Shown piece by piece: positions 39,051 through 48,717 of a stretch of DNA of 64,000 nucleotides. Location of the stretch: assembly GCA_944381495.1 (NCBI GenBank), contig CALWLJ010000011.1, positions 43,585-107,584 of the forward strand, written 5' to 3'. Made by a program: the position numbers and the translations under genes. The DNA comes from an uncultured Mediterraneibacter sp. (lineage in GTDB: Bacteria; Bacillota; Clostridia; Lachnospirales; Lachnospiraceae). The notes under the pieces are model-generated. The model searched no databases and was not told where the DNA came from. It saw only the letters and a program-made list of their open reading frames with translations. Each line of letters opens with the position of its first letter. Positions within the stretch are counted from its first letter, which is position 1.

Positions 39051-40351
39051 TGGAACGATATGTATATGAATATTTCTTCAACTTTTCTACCCAGCTGTTT
39101 ATTATGGAGGCGGCGTTTTCCTGGCCTCTCCCGAGGAAAGAACATTTCGCGGCGAAACTGATCGGGATGCTGGCTGTCTACTATGGCGCCGGAGTGGGCC
39201 TGATCCGTCTGATCCGCCGGATTCCTGCATCTTACTATCCTATGGAGATCGTATATTATCTGCTGCTGTTCGGGGTTACGATGTTTATGATGCATATTCT
39301 GTTCGATGTCAGAAGGAGGGATATCCTCTTTGTGGGTACGGCCGGATATGCGGCGCAGCATATTACTTACGCGCTCACCCAGGCGTGCAGATACATGATC
39401 CGGTCTGTGCTGGTGGCGGATGCGATTCCCTGGATCGTTGACAAACTGGTCCTGAATTTCCTTGTTTTTGCCGCGGCGGGCGTTATTTTTTATAAAATTC
39501 TTGTGAAAAAATATCAGGAAAGGGAACTGAAGGATGCGGATATCCGCATGAGTCTGGTTTCCGCCTGTGTGCTCCTGAGCAGTATCGTTCTTTCTGTTAT
39601 GGGCGAGGGACTGGATACGGGAAACGGTATTATGACAAGTGTGATCTGCCGGCTGTACGCAGTGATCGCCTGCTCTCTGGGCATTGCCATGCAGTTCGAT
39701 CTGTCCAGCCGGAATAAGCTGGAATCTCAGAATGAGATCCTGGAGCAGCTCCTTCATATGGAAAAACAGCAGCATGAGATGTCGAAGGAAAATATTGATA
39801 TCATTAATATCAAGTGTCATGACCTGAAGTATCAGATACAGGCTCTGGAAGGCATTGACAATGAGAACCTCCGCCGGGAAAAGATCGAAGAGTTCCAGAA
39901 AAGCGTCATGATCTATGACAGCATGGTGAAATCCGGCAATGATGCGGTTGACCTGGTGCTGACGGAGAAGAGCCTGATCTGCCAGAAATACAATATAAAG
40001 TTTACATATATCATTGACGGAAAGCGGCTGTCATTTATGAATGCGGCAGATATCTATTCCCTGTTCGGCAATGCTCTTGACAATGCCATCGCATCGGTCA
40101 TCCGGGAGCCGGAAGAGAAGCGGATCATCAGCCTGAATGTTGCCGGGCAGCAGGACATGCTTTTCATCCATATGGAAAATGAATGTTCAGATGAACTTCG
40201 GTTTGAAGACGGACTGCCGGTTACGACTAAGGAAGATAAGCGGTTCCACGGGTTTGGCACGAGAAGTATCCGTTATATTGCACAAAAATATGGCGGAGAA
40301 GCGGAAATGAGCCATCAAAACGGGAAGTTTATCCTGGATATTCTGTTCTGA
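39050..40351 (+). CDS. GHKL-type sensor histidine kinase
   Basis: 433 residues. About six N-terminal membrane helices are followed by a dimerisation helix with the phosphoacceptor His257 in IKCHDLKYQI and a GHKL ATP-binding domain (FGNALDNAIASV as N-box, FHGFGTRSI as G-box). This is the AgrC-like layout that senses peptides or envelope signals. With the LytTR regulator it forms a two-component pair. The GH3 gene 160 bases downstream is a possible target. Confidence 0.9.
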   Translation: MERYVYEYFFNFSTQLFIMEAAFSWPLPRKEHFAAKLIGMLAVYYGAGVGLIRLIRRIPASYYPMEIVYYLLLFGVTMFMMHILFDVRRRDILFVGTAGYAAQHITYALTQACRYMIRSVLVADAIPWIVDKLVLNFLVFAAAGVIFYKILVKKYQERELKDADIRMSLVSACVLLSSIVLSVMGEGLDTGNGIMTSVICRLYAVIACSLGIAMQFDLSSRNKLESQNEILEQLLHMEKQQHEMSKENIDIINIKCHDLKYQIQALEGIDNENLRREKIEEFQKSVMIYDSMVKSGNDAVDLVLTEKSLICQKYNIKFTYIIDGKRLSFMNAADIYSLFGNALDNAIASVIREPEEKRIISLNVAGQQDMLFIHMENECSDELRFEDGLPVTTKEDKRFHGFGTRSIRYIAQKYGGEAEMSHQNGKFILDILF

Positions 40352-40457
40352 ATCTGTCATATATTTACCAAATACATCACAATTCTGACAGTTCCCACCA
40401 GATTTTACACAAAAATTTCATCTTATGTTATGATCCCCGTGTAAGGAAAGAGGAGCC

Positions 40458-40495
40458 AGAAAATCCCGGGAGCCGGCTCCCTTTTCACTATTGTA
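40458..40495 (+). terminator. GC-rich hairpin before the GH3 gene
   Basis: GGAGCC and GGCTCC arms around AGAAAATCCCGGGA, then CTTTTC. It may end the kinase transcript or attenuate a GH3 transcript started at the weak TTACAC-18-TATGAT site just upstream. Confidence 0.45.
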
Positions 40496-40511
40496 AAAGC
40501 GGAGGAAAGAG

Positions 40512-43500
40512 ATGGAAAGTAAAAAGTTAAAGATGAATAACAAAAAGTTCGTCCGGATCTGGGCCATCGTACTGGCGGTTCTGCTTGCCCTTGATATTAC
40601 GGCAACGATCCTGATGAATTTCTTCTCCCTCTCCATGGAGATCTTCCTGGGCAGAGGAGAGATGGTGACAACAGTCCCGGATGAGGCTTCGGAGTGGGAT
40701 ACAGAGTATTATACGGCAGACTATGAAAACGGCGACGAACTGACAGAGATTTCTCAGAGTGCAGCTCTTCAGATCGCGGAGGAAGGCGAAGTCCTCTTTA
40801 AGAATAACGGGGTACTGCCTCTGGAAAAAGGCTCTTCAGTGACGCCTTTTGGATACAGATATATAAGTCCGGTCTACGGCGGAACAGGTTCCGGTAATGT
40901 AAATACAGATTCTGATCAGATCGTGACCGCTTCCGGCGCCCTGCATGAGTATTTCAATGTAAATGAAGCCATGGAAGACGCTCTGAACAGCGGCGATGCA
41001 AGAGGAATGAACGCGGAAGGCTATGAGCGGGCAAATGAGGAAGGCGGATTTGAGGGCGCCGGAATCGATATCATAGAGTATGAGCCTTCCGTATATGACG
41101 GAATGGAAGAATCCTGCCAGGGAACTACAGGTATTGTATTTATCGGACGTGTAGGCGGAGAAGGAAGCGACGTCCAGGCAGATGTAGAAGGTAGCGCCAT
41201 CTATGGCACCGGATATGTGGACGGCACGGCTCATCAGCTCCAGCTCTCTGAGGCAGAGAAGGAAATGATCCGTTTTGCCAAGGCAAACTGTGAAAATGTT
41301 GTAGTGATCCTGAATACATCTAATGTGATGGAGATCAGTGAGCTGATGGAAGAGGACGGAGAGTTGTCCGCGGACGCGATCCTCTGGATCGGAGGACCGG
41401 GCGGAAAAGGTTTCCAGGCTATGGGCGAGATCCTCTGCGGGGATGTAAACCCGTCAGGAAGAGCAGTGGACACGTGGATGACAGATATTATGTCCGATCC
41501 CAGCTCTGCAAATTTCGGAAATTATGAATATGACAACCTCTATCTGGTGGCCGGCGGATTCCCCAATCCGGTAGGCGATCCCACAGAGATGAACTTCCTT
41601 GAGTATGAGGAAAACATTTATGTAGGATACCGTTATTATGAGACGGTTGACGATACCGGCGGAACATTCAGCGTGTTCGGTCAGGACGGACAGGATTATG
41701 ACGCGGCGGTCCAGATCCCCTTCGGATACGGACTGAGCTATGATACAGACTTTACTCAGAGTATTACAGATCTGACAGAAGATGAAGATACAGTTACTCT
41801 GACTGTTACAGTGACCAATAATGGCACAAGGGCAGGAAAAGATGTGGTGCAGGTATATTACAACCCTCCCTATACGGATTTCGATATCGAGAATCAGATT
41901 GAGAAATCTACAGGAAACCTGATCGCTTATGACAAGACGGACGAGATCGCGCCCGGCCAGTCAGCGGAAGTGACAGTAACTTTTGATAAAGAAGATATGG
42001 CGTCCTACTGCTACACGAGAGAGAATCCGGACGGAACGGCAGGAGCCTATGTGCTGGAGGGCGGCGATTACGCCATCAGCATCAATGCCAATGCACATGA
42101 GGAGTATGATTCCAGAACCGTGACAGTTCCGGATACAATCTGGTATGACAACGATAATCCGCGTCAATCCGAGATCGAGGCACAGTCACAGCTGGATGAT
42201 GAAGGCAATTATACGGAAGAGGTCATGACAAAATCCGACGGCTCCACGGAGTACACAGCGGCAACAAACCTTTTCCAGGAAATGACAGATCATATGGCGT
42301 CCACCAGCCAGCTCACAAGAGCCAACGGACCGCTGATGAATACGGCTACATCACCGACAGCGGACGAGCGGACTGCCCCGGAAGGCGTAGGGACAGACAA
42401 TGGTGACGGCACTATGACACTTTCTCCAATCGACCTCTCCACAGATGAGACTCTGGGAAATGTAGAGGGAAGCAAAGTCTATACAGAAGATATGCCTGAA
42501 ACAGACGCGGACAACGGAGATTCCCTGGCTTCCCTGCGAGGCGCTGATTATGATGATCCCCGCTGGGATGATCTGATGGATCAGCTGGATTTCTCTGATC
42601 CCAGCCTGTATGTGGCTCTGGCGGCGTCCTATGACCAGACAGCAGCTATTGTATCTGTCGGAAAACCGGCTACTGTAGATTATGACGGACCGCAGGGAAT
42701 CGTTGGAAGCATTACAGACTCCTTCGAGTACACTGCATATCCCAGCGAGCCGATCATTGCCGCTACATTTAACACAGATCTTGCCTACAACATGGGCGAG
42801 GCAGTGGGACAGGAAGCCATGAGCGCAGGAGTGAACAGCTGGTATGCTCCGGCTATGAACATCCACCGTTCCCCGTTCTCGGGAAGAAACTTTGAGTACT
42901 ACAGCGAGGATCCGCTGCTTTCAGGTATCATGGGAGCCTATGTGGTGTCCGGATGCTCTGATCAGGGACTGATCACGACCATCAAGCATTTTGCTCTCAA
43001 TGACGAGGAACTTTACGACAACGACAGAAGCCGTGTTTCCATCTGGTGCAACGAGCAGGCTATGAGAGAAATCTATCTGAAGCCGTTTGAGATCGCAGTG
43101 AAACAGGCAAGAATGACGATCAACTATACATCGGACGAAGACGGTACAGTCTCCACACGTACGATGCGCGGGGCAACCGGTATCATGAACTGCATGAATT
43201 ACTTCGGATTCACATGGGGCGGAGCAAACTACGCGCTTAACACAGAGCTTCTCCGTGACGAGTGGGGGTTCCGCGGAATGGTGATCTCCGATATGGTCAT
43301 GAACGCAGGATCCAACAGCGTGGACTCTGCACTCCGGTCCGGAACAGATACATGGATGGCATGGGGTGATTCCTTTACTTCACTGATCGAGGATACAGAA
43401 AGCGCTACAGCAGTCTCTGTGATCCGCCGTGCGGTAAAAGATATGTGCTATGCTGTGGTAAACAGCCGTTCCATGAACAACATCGCACCGGGAACTACTA

Positions 43501-43667
43501 TCAGCTATACTATGTCACCCTGGAAGATCGGTCTGTGGATCTCCAACATCTCCGTAGGAGTGCTGACGGTTGTCATGGTGATCTACATGGTACGCAGAAC
43601 GAAGGATGCGAAGGCTCATCCGGAAAATTACAAAGCGCCGAAAGAGAAGAAACAGAAGAAGGCATGA
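40512..43667 (+). CDS. Membrane-bound GH3 beta-glucosidase with reversed domain order
   Basis: 1051 residues, a glycoside hydrolase 3 protein. The usual C-terminal sandwich comes first (QSAALQIAEEGEVLFKNNGV from about residue 77; acid/base candidate Glu217 in GGEGSD). A fibronectin-III-like domain follows (about 420-530), then a linker, and last the TIM barrel with the nucleophile Asp927 in FRGMVISDM. Such permuted GH3 enzymes are known from Butyrivibrio and Ruminococcus. A helix at 13-35 and another near 1005-1027 anchor both ends in the membrane. The substrate is not certain; beta-glucosides are likely. Confidence 0.9.
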   Translation: MESKKLKMNNKKFVRIWAIVLAVLLALDITATILMNFFSLSMEIFLGRGEMVTTVPDEASEWDTEYYTADYENGDELTEISQSAALQIAEEGEVLFKNNGVLPLEKGSSVTPFGYRYISPVYGGTGSGNVNTDSDQIVTASGALHEYFNVNEAMEDALNSGDARGMNAEGYERANEEGGFEGAGIDIIEYEPSVYDGMEESCQGTTGIVFIGRVGGEGSDVQADVEGSAIYGTGYVDGTAHQLQLSEAEKEMIRFAKANCENVVVILNTSNVMEISELMEEDGELSADAILWIGGPGGKGFQAMGEILCGDVNPSGRAVDTWMTDIMSDPSSANFGNYEYDNLYLVAGGFPNPVGDPTEMNFLEYEENIYVGYRYYETVDDTGGTFSVFGQDGQDYDAAVQIPFGYGLSYDTDFTQSITDLTEDEDTVTLTVTVTNNGTRAGKDVVQVYYNPPYTDFDIENQIEKSTGNLIAYDKTDEIAPGQSAEVTVTFDKEDMASYCYTRENPDGTAGAYVLEGGDYAISINANAHEEYDSRTVTVPDTIWYDNDNPRQSEIEAQSQLDDEGNYTEEVMTKSDGSTEYTAATNLFQEMTDHMASTSQLTRANGPLMNTATSPTADERTAPEGVGTDNGDGTMTLSPIDLSTDETLGNVEGSKVYTEDMPETDADNGDSLASLRGADYDDPRWDDLMDQLDFSDPSLYVALAASYDQTAAIVSVGKPATVDYDGPQGIVGSITDSFEYTAYPSEPIIAATFNTDLAYNMGEAVGQEAMSAGVNSWYAPAMNIHRSPFSGRNFEYYSEDPLLSGIMGAYVVSGCSDQGLITTIKHFALNDEELYDNDRSRVSIWCNEQAMREIYLKPFEIAVKQARMTINYTSDEDGTVSTRTMRGATGIMNCMNYFGFTWGGANYALNTELLRDEWGFRGMVISDMVMNAGSNSVDSALRSGTDTWMAWGDSFTSLIEDTESATAVSVIRRAVKDMCYAVVNSRSMNNIAPGTTISYTMSPWKIGLWISNISVGVLTVVMVIYMVRRTKDAKAHPENYKAPKEKKQKKA

Positions 43668-43691
43668 TTAAAAGAGTGACGGCATGACGGA

Positions 43692-43737
43692 ACCGGCCGC
43701 ATCGGGAGAAACAGAATCTCGATGCGGCCGGTCTTTT
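43692..43737 (+). terminator. Terminator after the GH3 gene
   Basis: ACCGGCCGCATCG (43692-43704) pairs with CGATGCGGCCGGT (43720-43732), then CTTTTG. The following 43738-44104 is first GC-rich, then AT-rich; I see no gene or retron RNA in it and no clear promoter. Confidence 0.88.
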
Positions 43738-44104
43738 GCGCGATAAGCACGGCAAGCGTCTGCCGTGTTTGCACGAGCAGGCATTTGGTGTGCAACGAAC
43801 AGCGGGACAGGAATCTCGCCCTATCCGATCAAAAGTAAAGTGGAATTCGAGATACATCTGACTACCCGCTTACAGATATGGGGATAATTGAAAATAAGAG
43901 ATAGCGAAAAGCATGGTGATTTGATAGAATAAAGAAGTAGTGATTCGGTGTGGCAAAGTATCTGAACTATGTGATATTTATCGGTGATCTGCCAATAATC
44001 ATATCGACTGCTTTAAGATAAATAATGTGAGGTATTAAGAGTAGATCTTTTGGAAAAGCAGAAACAAAACAAGAAATCAGAACATAAAAGTCAGGAGGCG
44101 CGAT

Positions 44105-45358
44105 ATGCGGTTAGAAAATATTGAATTGGAAAACTTTAGGGCAATCGGCTCTGCAAAATTGGAACTGCAGGGTAAAAGTACAGTGATTTTTGGCATTAAC
44201 GGCACAGGAAAATCTTCCATACTTCGAGCTGTTAATTTATTGTACGCAAATATCATCAATCAGGTTGTAAATCGAAAAGAATTAAAACAAAATTATACGA
44301 TTCAATTAGATGACATTAAATTTGGAAAGCAGGAAACAAAGATATCTGCAGTGATAGATCTGGAAGAAGAGAAGATAACATATTATAGAAAAATGATCCG
44401 TAAGACAGGAAAACGAACACATGATATTAATTCATTAAAAAAGATTGCAGAAATTTTTCATGAAAAATACATTACAGACGAAGAGCAGGGAAATATATCT
44501 ATTTTTGTGAATTATGATACAAATCGCTTAGTGCTGGATATTCCTTTAAGAATACGGACTCATCATACATTTGATATTTATTCATCATTTGAGAAATCAA
44601 TTGAGAATAGGATAGATTTTCGGACATTTTTTGAATGGTATCGAAATCAGGAAGATTACGAAAATGAACACAAAATTGAGACGGGAGATTTAAACTATCA
44701 GGACCGTGCTTTGAAAGCAGTAAGGACTGCGATCACGTCTATGTTGGATGAGTGCTCGAATTTAAGAGTGGTCCGTAAACCCCGTTTGGAGATGAAAATT
44801 GATAAAGGGAATATCAGCTTAAATGTATCGCAGATGTCAGATGGAGAGAAGTGTACATTGGCGTTATTTGGAGATCTGGCAAGGCGATTAACGCTGGCCA
44901 ATCCCACATTGGAAAATCCGTTATTAGGCGAAGGCGTCGTTTTGATCGATGAGTTGGAACTGCATATGCATCCCACATGGCAAAGAAAAATTTTAGGTGT
45001 ACTTAAAACCACTTTCCCCAACTTGCAGTTTATTGTCACTACACATTCTCCAATCATATTAAGCGAAGCAGATGAAAATTATAATTTGTTTTTTATGCAA
45101 CGAGATGGAAATGATATAGAAGTTAGTCCAATCACACAATTAAATGGGTATGATGCGAACGCAGTCTTGGAACAGTTTATGGGAACAAGTTCTATCAATC
45201 CCGAAACGGAGAAATTTATAGATTCTATTTACGAACTAATAGAACAGGGAGAATATTCGTCAGCAGAAGAAAAAATAAAGGAGTTGTCAAAAATAACGAG
45301 CGATAATCACCAGGACGTTATTATGGCAAGGATGGAGCTGAAAAGGAGAATGAAATAA
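44105..45358 (+). CDS. ptuA: Septu defence ATPase PtuA
   Basis: 417-residue ABC/RecF-like ATPase. Walker A GINGTGKS is at 30-37. A coiled middle part follows, then the signature SQMSDGEKC (242-250), Walker B VVLIDE (278-283) and the His switch TTHSP. Together with the HNH gene that follows, this is the two-gene Septu anti-phage system (PtuA-PtuB). CAGGAGGCGCGAT precedes the start. The gene is clearly more AT-rich than its neighbours. No reverse transcriptase is nearby, so it is not part of a retron. Confidence 0.88.
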   Translation: MRLENIELENFRAIGSAKLELQGKSTVIFGINGTGKSSILRAVNLLYANIINQVVNRKELKQNYTIQLDDIKFGKQETKISAVIDLEEEKITYYRKMIRKTGKRTHDINSLKKIAEIFHEKYITDEEQGNISIFVNYDTNRLVLDIPLRIRTHHTFDIYSSFEKSIENRIDFRTFFEWYRNQEDYENEHKIETGDLNYQDRALKAVRTAITSMLDECSNLRVVRKPRLEMKIDKGNISLNVSQMSDGEKCTLALFGDLARRLTLANPTLENPLLGEGVVLIDELELHMHPTWQRKILGVLKTTFPNLQFIVTTHSPIILSEADENYNLFFMQRDGNDIEVSPITQLNGYDANAVLEQFMGTSSINPETEKFIDSIYELIEQGEYSSAEEKIKELSKITSDNHQDVIMARMELKRRMK

Positions 45359-45930
45359 TGTTGTATATCAAAAAAGAAAATGAGCCTGGTTTTCTTATAG
45401 ATTTCAAGAAGAAATATCCTCAAAAAGATTATGACAGTCCGGAATTTGCAGAGTACCGTCCAAAACTTAATCAAGCTTTGATAAAGGAGCAAAAAGGAAT
45501 CTGTGCATACTGTTGTGGACGTATTTCAGAACAAAAATCTCATAATGAACATATCGAGCCGAGACATCCGGGGAGGCATACAAGCACTAAAACACTGGAT
45601 TATATGAATATTGTTGCCGCCTGTAATAATGTAAGGACCTGCGGGCGAAAAAAAGATAACAATTACGATAAAGAAAAGTTTGTGTCTCCTTTAGATGAAC
45701 ACTGCGAGGATAAATTTACATATTATGCAGACGGGAAAATAGTAGGAGATGATTATACTATTGATCTTTTGAATTTAAATGATTATGAGTTGAAAAATGC
45801 AAGAAAAGCTGTTATTAAAAAACTTCAGAATCTGGATAAAGATACAATAAATCTGGTTTACATGAATGAAGAAGATGAGGAATATCAACCATATTTTAAT
45901 GTGATCAAATGGTTTTGGAGAACAATGTAA
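45358..45930 (+). CDS. ptuB: Septu HNH endonuclease PtuB
   Basis: 190 residues. The HNH nuclease core has a CxxC pair (Cys49, Cys52 in CAYCCGR), HNEHIEPRH (62-70) with the catalytic His/Glu and MNIVAACNN with Asn84 and Asn90. It overlaps ptuA at TAATG, so the two are translated together. It should be the nucleic-acid-cutting effector of the PtuA complex. Also AT-rich. Confidence 0.87.
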   Translation: MLYIKKENEPGFLIDFKKKYPQKDYDSPEFAEYRPKLNQALIKEQKGICAYCCGRISEQKSHNEHIEPRHPGRHTSTKTLDYMNIVAACNNVRTCGRKKDNNYDKEKFVSPLDEHCEDKFTYYADGKIVGDDYTIDLLNLNDYELKNARKAVIKKLQNLDKDTINLVYMNEEDEEYQPYFNVIKWFWRTM

Positions 45931-46004
45931 GTGGGAGAAGAACTGACAAGACGCTCCAGAACATCCGCCAATTCTTCAGAATAACAGCAAGGGAGGAATT
46001 ACAT

Positions 46005-46730
46005 ATGCCAAATGAATCGGGAGAGTGGATCATGCGCGGCCTGGATTGGGACAACCCGCTGCGGATCCGGACGCCGGAGGAACTGATCCGGTATATTGAC
46101 CAGGTGGGGTTCCTGCCGCTGTTCGCCAATGGGGCGGAAGGATTTTCTGTGGAAGATCATGTTTACCCCTATGCATGGTGGACCGGCGATCCCGAACAGG
46201 ATCCCTGGGTGTGGCGGGAGATCATTGCCAGAAGCGGGCAGGCCGCCTACGGGAAGTTCTTTGACAGGAAGGCTGGGTTCATTTCCAGAGAATGGTTCCC
46301 GGTCTTCGCCAATTACAGGCGGGACGGGTATGATTTTGACGCCCGGTATGACGATGAGCTGGCCAGCAACCGGAGCAAGAAGATCATGGATCTGTTCGAG
46401 GACGAGAAGGAGCTGTATTCCTTTGAAGTGAAAAGGCAGGCCGGGTTCGGAAAAGGCGGAGAGAAGAACTTCGATGGCGTGATCACGGACCTGCAGATGC
46501 AGGGCTATATCCTGAACCGGGATTTCCGGAGAAGAAGACGCAAAAAGGACGGCGTGGAATACGGCTGGCCGATCGCCGTGTATACGACGCCGGAACATCT
46601 GTGGGGGTATGAAGAGGTAACATCAGCCTACCGGGAGGATCCGCAGAGATCTTTTGAACGGATAATGGAAAAGATTACAGGAGAGTTTCCGGATGCTGAG
46701 GAAGGTCAGATCCGGAAGATGATCCGATAA
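46005..46730 (+). CDS. AlkZ-related protein
   Basis: 241 residues. It matches the small Lachnospiraceae proteins annotated as AlkZ-related: LIRYIDQVGFLPLFANGAEG near the start, then WFPVFANYRRDGYDFDARYD and LQMQGYILNRDF winged-helix-like parts. AlkZ/YcaQ proteins are DNA glycosylases for crosslinks, but this short form lacks clear catalytic motifs, so the role is open. GGGAGGAATTACAT precedes ATG 46005; a start at 46032 is also possible. Confidence 0.68.
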   Translation: MPNESGEWIMRGLDWDNPLRIRTPEELIRYIDQVGFLPLFANGAEGFSVEDHVYPYAWWTGDPEQDPWVWREIIARSGQAAYGKFFDRKAGFISREWFPVFANYRRDGYDFDARYDDELASNRSKKIMDLFEDEKELYSFEVKRQAGFGKGGEKNFDGVITDLQMQGYILNRDFRRRRRKKDGVEYGWPIAVYTTPEHLWGYEEVTSAYREDPQRSFERIMEKITGEFPDAEEGQIRKMIR

Positions 46731-46815
46731 GAGCGGTATTATTTTCAAGAGGTATTGTTTTCAGGCGTTATTATTTTCAATAAGAGAAGTATTATTTATA
46801 TGGGAGGAAATGAGA

Positions 46816-47151
46816 ATGATCATCGAGGGAAATGAGAAAGAGCTTGCAGCAATGAAAGAATTTCACAAGGGCAACCGCCAGGAGGGGCTCCGGCTCCAGG
46901 AAGAGTTCGCGGCACAGTTCCGAGAAGAATACAGGGACAAGGATCACTGTCCCTGTAAGAAAGCCTGCCGCTACCACGGCAACTGCAAGGAATGTGTGGC
47001 TATACACAGAGCCCATCAGGAGCATGTGCCCAACTGTATGAGGCCTCTTCTGAATAAGAAGATAAAACTTCTGTCCGAACTGACGGAGCACACCATTGCA
47101 AATGAGATCGAACCGCCGAAGGAAGTGCTGAGGAAAGAGTTTCAGGAGTAA
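46816..47151 (+). CDS. Small cysteine-rich protein
   Basis: 111 residues. A charged N-terminal helix (ELAAMKEFHKGNRQEGLRLQ) is followed by a cysteine/histidine cluster CPCKKACRYHGNCKECVAIH and HVPNC, probably a metal site. Similar short proteins are common in anaerobes with no known function. GGAGGA lies seven bases before ATG 46816. Three near-copies of GGTATTATTTTCA stand in the gap before it (46735-46780). Confidence 0.7.
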   Translation: MIIEGNEKELAAMKEFHKGNRQEGLRLQEEFAAQFREEYRDKDHCPCKKACRYHGNCKECVAIHRAHQEHVPNCMRPLLNKKIKLLSELTEHTIANEIEPPKEVLRKEFQE

Positions 47152-47170
47152 TCCGGGGCGTATCTGCCCG

Positions 47171-47908
47171 TTATCTGTCCAGGATTTTCCTTACGATCTT
47201 TCCGTATTCCACGGGTTCTCTGTTCAGAAATGCGAGATGATTGTAACCGGGTTTTACAGATATTTTTGCATCCGGGTACAGCTCTTTTACGACTTTGCTG
47301 TTAGTCTGGACATTGTCTTCGTCTCCTCCGTACAGCAGGTACATGGGCTGGGTAACTCCCGGCTCCAGTTTGTAATCTGCAAGGAGCTTTGCGATCACGC
47401 GAAGGGAAGGCTTTGTAAGAGAGGTTCGGCAGATGTACTGTATTTCCGGCCAGTCTCCGCCATAGACCTTTCCCAGATCGCGGATGCTTCGCTCCTTGTC
47501 GCCTGATGTTTTCATAAAATAGGAAAAGATCAGGTAGATCGCCGCATGTACGACAGGCTTGTATTTTGAACGGTAGAAATTGACCGCACCGTCGAGGAGC
47601 AGCTTCTTAATATGTAATGAGGGATGTTTTGCCAGCCTGACAGCAAAGATGGTTCCCATGGAAAGACCGATCACCAGCTCGAAATCAGTGGTGCCTCTGT
47701 CCTGAAGCATATGGACCAGCTTTTCTGTCTGCTGTTCCAGACTTTCGAATTCATCAGAATCCGGATGAAAACCGTCCAGCGTTACGCATACCATCCGATA
47801 TTCAGGCAGTTCCTCTGCGAGTCTCCGGAAACATTCAGCTGCCATGAAAACTCCGGGGACACATAAGACAGCCTTTCCGTTTTTATCTCCATATTCTTTA
47901 ATAAGCAT
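47171..47908 (-). CDS. Alpha/beta hydrolase
   Basis: 245 residues. The oxyanion segment CVPGVFMAAECF is near the start, the nucleophile elbow GLSMGT has Ser at about 84, and the late His is in YNHLAFLN. It is cytosolic. The start follows GGGAGGATGATACA on the minus strand. The substrate is unknown. Confidence 0.85.
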   Translation of the reverse strand: MLIKEYGDKNGKAVLCVPGVFMAAECFRRLAEELPEYRMVCVTLDGFHPDSDEFESLEQQTEKLVHMLQDRGTTDFELVIGLSMGTIFAVRLAKHPSLHIKKLLLDGAVNFYRSKYKPVVHAAIYLIFSYFMKTSGDKERSIRDLGKVYGGDWPEIQYICRTSLTKPSLRVIAKLLADYKLEPGVTQPMYLLYGGDEDNVQTNSKVVKELYPDAKISVKPGYNHLAFLNREPVEYGKIVRKILDR

Positions 47909-48116
47909 TGTATCATCCTCCCATATCCTGATGTTTATCTTTTGATATATTGCGTTGCTGCTATAATATAGTAAAGCACCATATCAGAATAGCAGAATAG
48001 GGCGGGGCGTTCAATTAACCGGGGCGTGACAATGCGTGAAAAATGGCGGGGAGATGTGATTTCATGTGAATGGGGAACAGATAAGAAAGCGATAAAAATT
48101 GATTTTGGGGAATTAC

Positions 48117-48146
48117 TTTCCGTTTGGAGAGCTGATATAGTATAAT
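48117..48146 (+). promoter_or_regulatory. Candidate promoter for the small membrane protein
   Basis: TTTCCG, 18 bases, TATAAT (48141-48146). It has a good -10 and a weak -35, 40 bases before the start. The rest of 47909-48187 shows nothing else. Confidence 0.45.
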
Positions 48147-48187
48147 GAAATCAGCAATAAACCGGAATTGTAAAGGAGGCCAGAGAC

Positions 48188-48574
48188 ATGAAGAAAAAAA
48201 TATATTTGCTTATTGGAATTTTTTTACTGATCATTGCAGTCTGTTTTATGTGTTATGTATTTAATCATCCCGAAGCAATATCTCCATGGGGGAATAGAGT
48301 GACTTTTATACTTTATGGAATTTATATATGGCTGCTCTTCAAGTTTCTGCTGGACATTCCTGTACTTAAAACAAATAAAAAGATACCATCAGACGGAAGC
48401 CTGATAAGGGCCTTGTTTTTCTTTTTTGTGGCAATCGTGTTTTTAATTATGGAGATAGCATGGGATAAAGTGAACTTTTTTACTATTATCAGAGGATTTG
48501 TTATTATTGGCGGGATTGATAGAGGTATCGAAAATCTTTCGCTTTGGATTAAAAATAGAAACATGAAATCATAA
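48188..48574 (+). CDS. Small membrane protein of unknown function
   Basis: 128 residues with four predicted membrane segments (YLLIGIFLLIIAVCFMCYVF first) and short loops. No family recognised. AAAGGAGG is upstream. AT-rich and monocistronic. Confidence 0.62.
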   Translation: MKKKIYLLIGIFLLIIAVCFMCYVFNHPEAISPWGNRVTFILYGIYIWLLFKFLLDIPVLKTNKKIPSDGSLIRALFFFFVAIVFLIMEIAWDKVNFFTIIRGFVIIGGIDRGIENLSLWIKNRNMKS

Positions 48575-48674
48575 TCTATCTGTCCTTTTTCGTAGCGGAT
48601 ATCCGTCTATTAGCTATCAGTTATTATTTTCTGTTCTTTAAGATAAATAAGGATTTAAAAATTTTTTGAAAAAA

Positions 48675-48701
48675 CTAGCACTCGTGGGTTGACAGTGCTG
48701 A
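48675..48701 (+). promoter_or_regulatory. CIRCE operator (HrcA site) of hsp20
   Basis: CTAGCACTC, nine bases, CAGTGCTGA: 15 of 18 positions match the CIRCE consensus TTAGCACTC-N9-GAGTGCTAA. It overlaps the -35 box of the promoter at 48689-48717, as expected for a repressor site. Confidence 0.82.
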
Positions 48702-48717
48702 TAGCGGGTGCTATATT
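48689..48717 (+). promoter_or_regulatory. Sigma-A promoter of hsp20
   Basis: TTGACA (48689-48694), 17 bases, TATATT (48712-48717). The resulting 5' leader is about 185 nt long, purine-rich, and includes an AGCCGC/GCGGCT stem at 48845-48862. Confidence 0.82.

Noticed and set aside
43738-44104. Possible retron RNA or reverse transcriptase beside the Septu genes
   Set aside because: No reverse transcriptase frame in either direction and no inverted-repeat msr/msd layout in the AT-rich gap.
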